22,728 bases of DNA from Nitrospirota bacterium (lineage in GTDB: Bacteria > Nitrospirota > Thermodesulfovibrionia > Thermodesulfovibrionales > Dissulfurispiraceae). The stretch lies in contig JACREW010000134.1 in assembly GCA_016212685.1 (NCBI GenBank), positions 1-22,728 of the forward strand. The letters are read 5' to 3'. The translations under genes and the position numbers were made by a program. Below, piece by piece: positions 21,537 through 22,728 of the stretch; the first letter of the stretch is position 1; the number at the start of each line of letters is the position of its first letter. The notes below the pieces were generated by a model that saw only the letters and a program-made list of their open reading frames with translations, did not search any database and was not told where the DNA came from.

Positions 21537-22728
21537 CTCATCACCTCGATAGCCTGCTGCGCCGTTTGCGCTGCTCCCGCCGCATTGACCCTGTTTATAA
21601 GGTTCTGAACCGATGCGTCCATAAAGCTTAAGAATGTGTTCGGATATATTCCTATCCAGAAAACGAGTATTATCAGCGGAACGAGGGTGAGCATTTCCCG
21701 CATATCTATATCATTATGTCCCTGCACCTTCGAACCGGTCTCCATGAAGAACATCCTCTGGTAAAGCCAGAGCATGTAAGCGGCCCCTATGATTATTCCG
21801 GTTGCCGCTAAAACTCCAAGTATCTTTGACGCGGCGAATCCGCCTAAGATTATGAGAAATTCGCCTACGAATCCGTTCGTTCCAGGAAGGCCTACGGATG
21901 CCAGAGTGAACACCATAAAGAACGCCGCATACACCGGCAATATCGTTGCCGCGCCTCCATAGTCGGATATCTGCCGCGTATGCGTCCTGTCATATATCAT
22001 TCCCACGCATAAAAACAGCGCGCCGGTTATAATGCCGTGATTTATCATCTGCAGTATGCCGCCCTGAATGCCCTGCGTGTTCAACGCAAAGATTCCGAGC
22101 GTTACGAATCCCATATGACTAACCGAACTGTATGCGATGAGTCTTTTCAGATCGGTCTGTCCGAGACAGATGATGCCGCCGTAGATTATCGCTATGACGG
22201 AGAGTATCATCATTGCAGGCGCCATTGCCTTTGCGGCCTCCGGGAACAAGGGCATGCTGAATCTCAGAAATCCGTACGCGCCCATCTTTATCAATATCCC
22301 GGCAAGTATTACGCTCCCTGCCGTAGGCGCCTCTGTATGCGCGTCAGGAAGCCATGTGTGAACGGGCCACATAGGCACTTTTACGGCAAATGCCGCAAAG
22401 AATGCCCAAAATAATATGATCTGCATATTATATGGATAGTTCGTCGTCATCATTCGGAGTATGTCGAATGACATCCCCGTACTGATATAAAGCACGATGA
22501 TGCCGACAAGCATAAGCAGGCTGCCCACTAATGTATAGAGAAAAAATTTGATTGCGGCATAAACTCTGTTCGGCCCTCCCCATACTCCTATGAGCAGATA
22601 CATCGGTATGAGCATGGCCTCCCAAAAGATATAAAACAAAAACAGGTCGAGGCTGCAGAAGACCCCTATCATGGAGCCTTCTATTAAGAGGTAAGCGACA
22701 TAACTTATCTGTGCGAACTTATCCCGCC
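21533..22728 (-). CDS. nuoM: NADH-quinone oxidoreductase subunit M, N-terminus cut by window end
   Basis: The frame is open to the window edge; about 398 codons are visible and roughly the first 100-130 residues of a full NuoM are missing. Visible features include F-Y-I-F-W-E-A-M-L-I-P-M-Y, with the conserved transmembrane Glu. K-V-P-M-W-P-V-H-T-W-L-P-D-A-H-T-E-A-P-T-A-G is the second signature. S-V-S-H-M-G-F-V-T-L-G and L-P-G-T-N-G-F-V-G-E-F also match the antiporter-like fold. It is a proton-pumping membrane subunit of complex I. The ATG at 22672 is internal, since upstream codons continue the same helix. The stop overlaps the nuoN start. Confidence 0.95.
   Translation of the reverse strand, partial: RDKFAQISYVAYLLIEGSMIGVFCSLDLFLFYIFWEAMLIPMYLLIGVWGGPNRVYAAIKFFLYTLVGSLLMLVGIIVLYISTGMSFDILRMMTTNYPYNMQIILFWAFFAAFAVKVPMWPVHTWLPDAHTEAPTAGSVILAGILIKMGAYGFLRFSMPLFPEAAKAMAPAMMILSVIAIIYGGIICLGQTDLKRLIAYSSVSHMGFVTLGIFALNTQGIQGGILQMINHGIITGALFLCVGMIYDRTHTRQISDYGGAATILPVYAAFFMVFTLASVGLPGTNGFVGEFLIILGGFAASKILGVLAATGIIIGAAYMLWLYQRMFFMETGSKVQGHNDIDMREMLTLVPLIILVFWIGIYPNTFLSFMDASVQNLINRVNAAGAAQTAQQAIEVMR

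Noticed and set aside
1..22728. Selenoprotein with an in-frame TGA near tRNA-Sec.
   Set aside because: No gene here ends early at TGA with a recognisable continuation; all conserved proteins are full length.

Overview
The window looks like a chromosomal segment of an anaerobic or facultative, diderm-type bacterium. The evidence is a NADH dehydrogenase (complex I) gene pair, a DsrC/TusE-family protein, a selenocysteine tRNA, a Fe-S oxidoreductase of the GlcF/GlpC type, and the end of a rubrerythrin-like ferritin. Composition is moderate in GC. My best guess is a sulfur-cycle lineage such as Nitrospirota (Thermodesulfovibrionia) or a former deltaproteobacterial group. That is inference from gene content and style, not from a marker gene.

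Layout. Positions 1-630 hold the tail of a rubrerythrin-like gene, a palindromic intergenic element, and a DsrC-like gene that lacks both C-terminal redox cysteines. A shared hairpin at 641-679 separates it from a minus-strand pair, a tandem UspA stress protein followed by a CaCA-type cation exchanger (2622-676). The HU gene lies further upstream on the same strand, with its own promoter and terminator. Positions 3137-9306 are mostly plus strand: an MrfA/Hrq1-like helicase, a membrane-anchored TPR protein, a four-membrane-segment CopD-like protein, ClpS and a secreted TPR protein. A minus-strand NifU-like scaffold gene sits among them. About 590 bp (7329-7918) upstream of the CopD-like gene has no gene; it holds two related palindromic elements of about 170 bp. 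A cyclophilin and an O-methyltransferase follow (9385-10825).

From 18475 down to 10917 runs a minus-strand train of seven genes. Five of the six junctions are 4-bp ATGA overlaps and the sixth is a 20-bp overlap. The order is radical SAM/DUF2344 fusion, RNase G, LarE, GlcF-like Fe-S protein, YkgJ-type cysteine-cluster protein, transaldolase, DUF2007 protein. Upstream are a 50-residue lysine/alanine histone-H1-like protein (minus strand) and, divergently, tRNA-Sec. Next come a small helical protein, a truncated HMA-like ORF and a lone cyclic-nucleotide-binding domain protein. The window ends in nuoN and part of nuoM, the last genes of a complex I operon.

Three things stand out. (1) Three conserved genes carry degenerate tandem repeats of 7-9 bp that stay in frame, several arranged as inverted arrays. 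(2) At least two genes (5622 and 19157) lack a Shine-Dalgarno sequence and have a -35/-10 promoter placed so that transcription would start on the A of the ATG, which suggests leaderless mRNAs. (3) Three intergenic palindromic elements share sequence and may form one MITE-like family.
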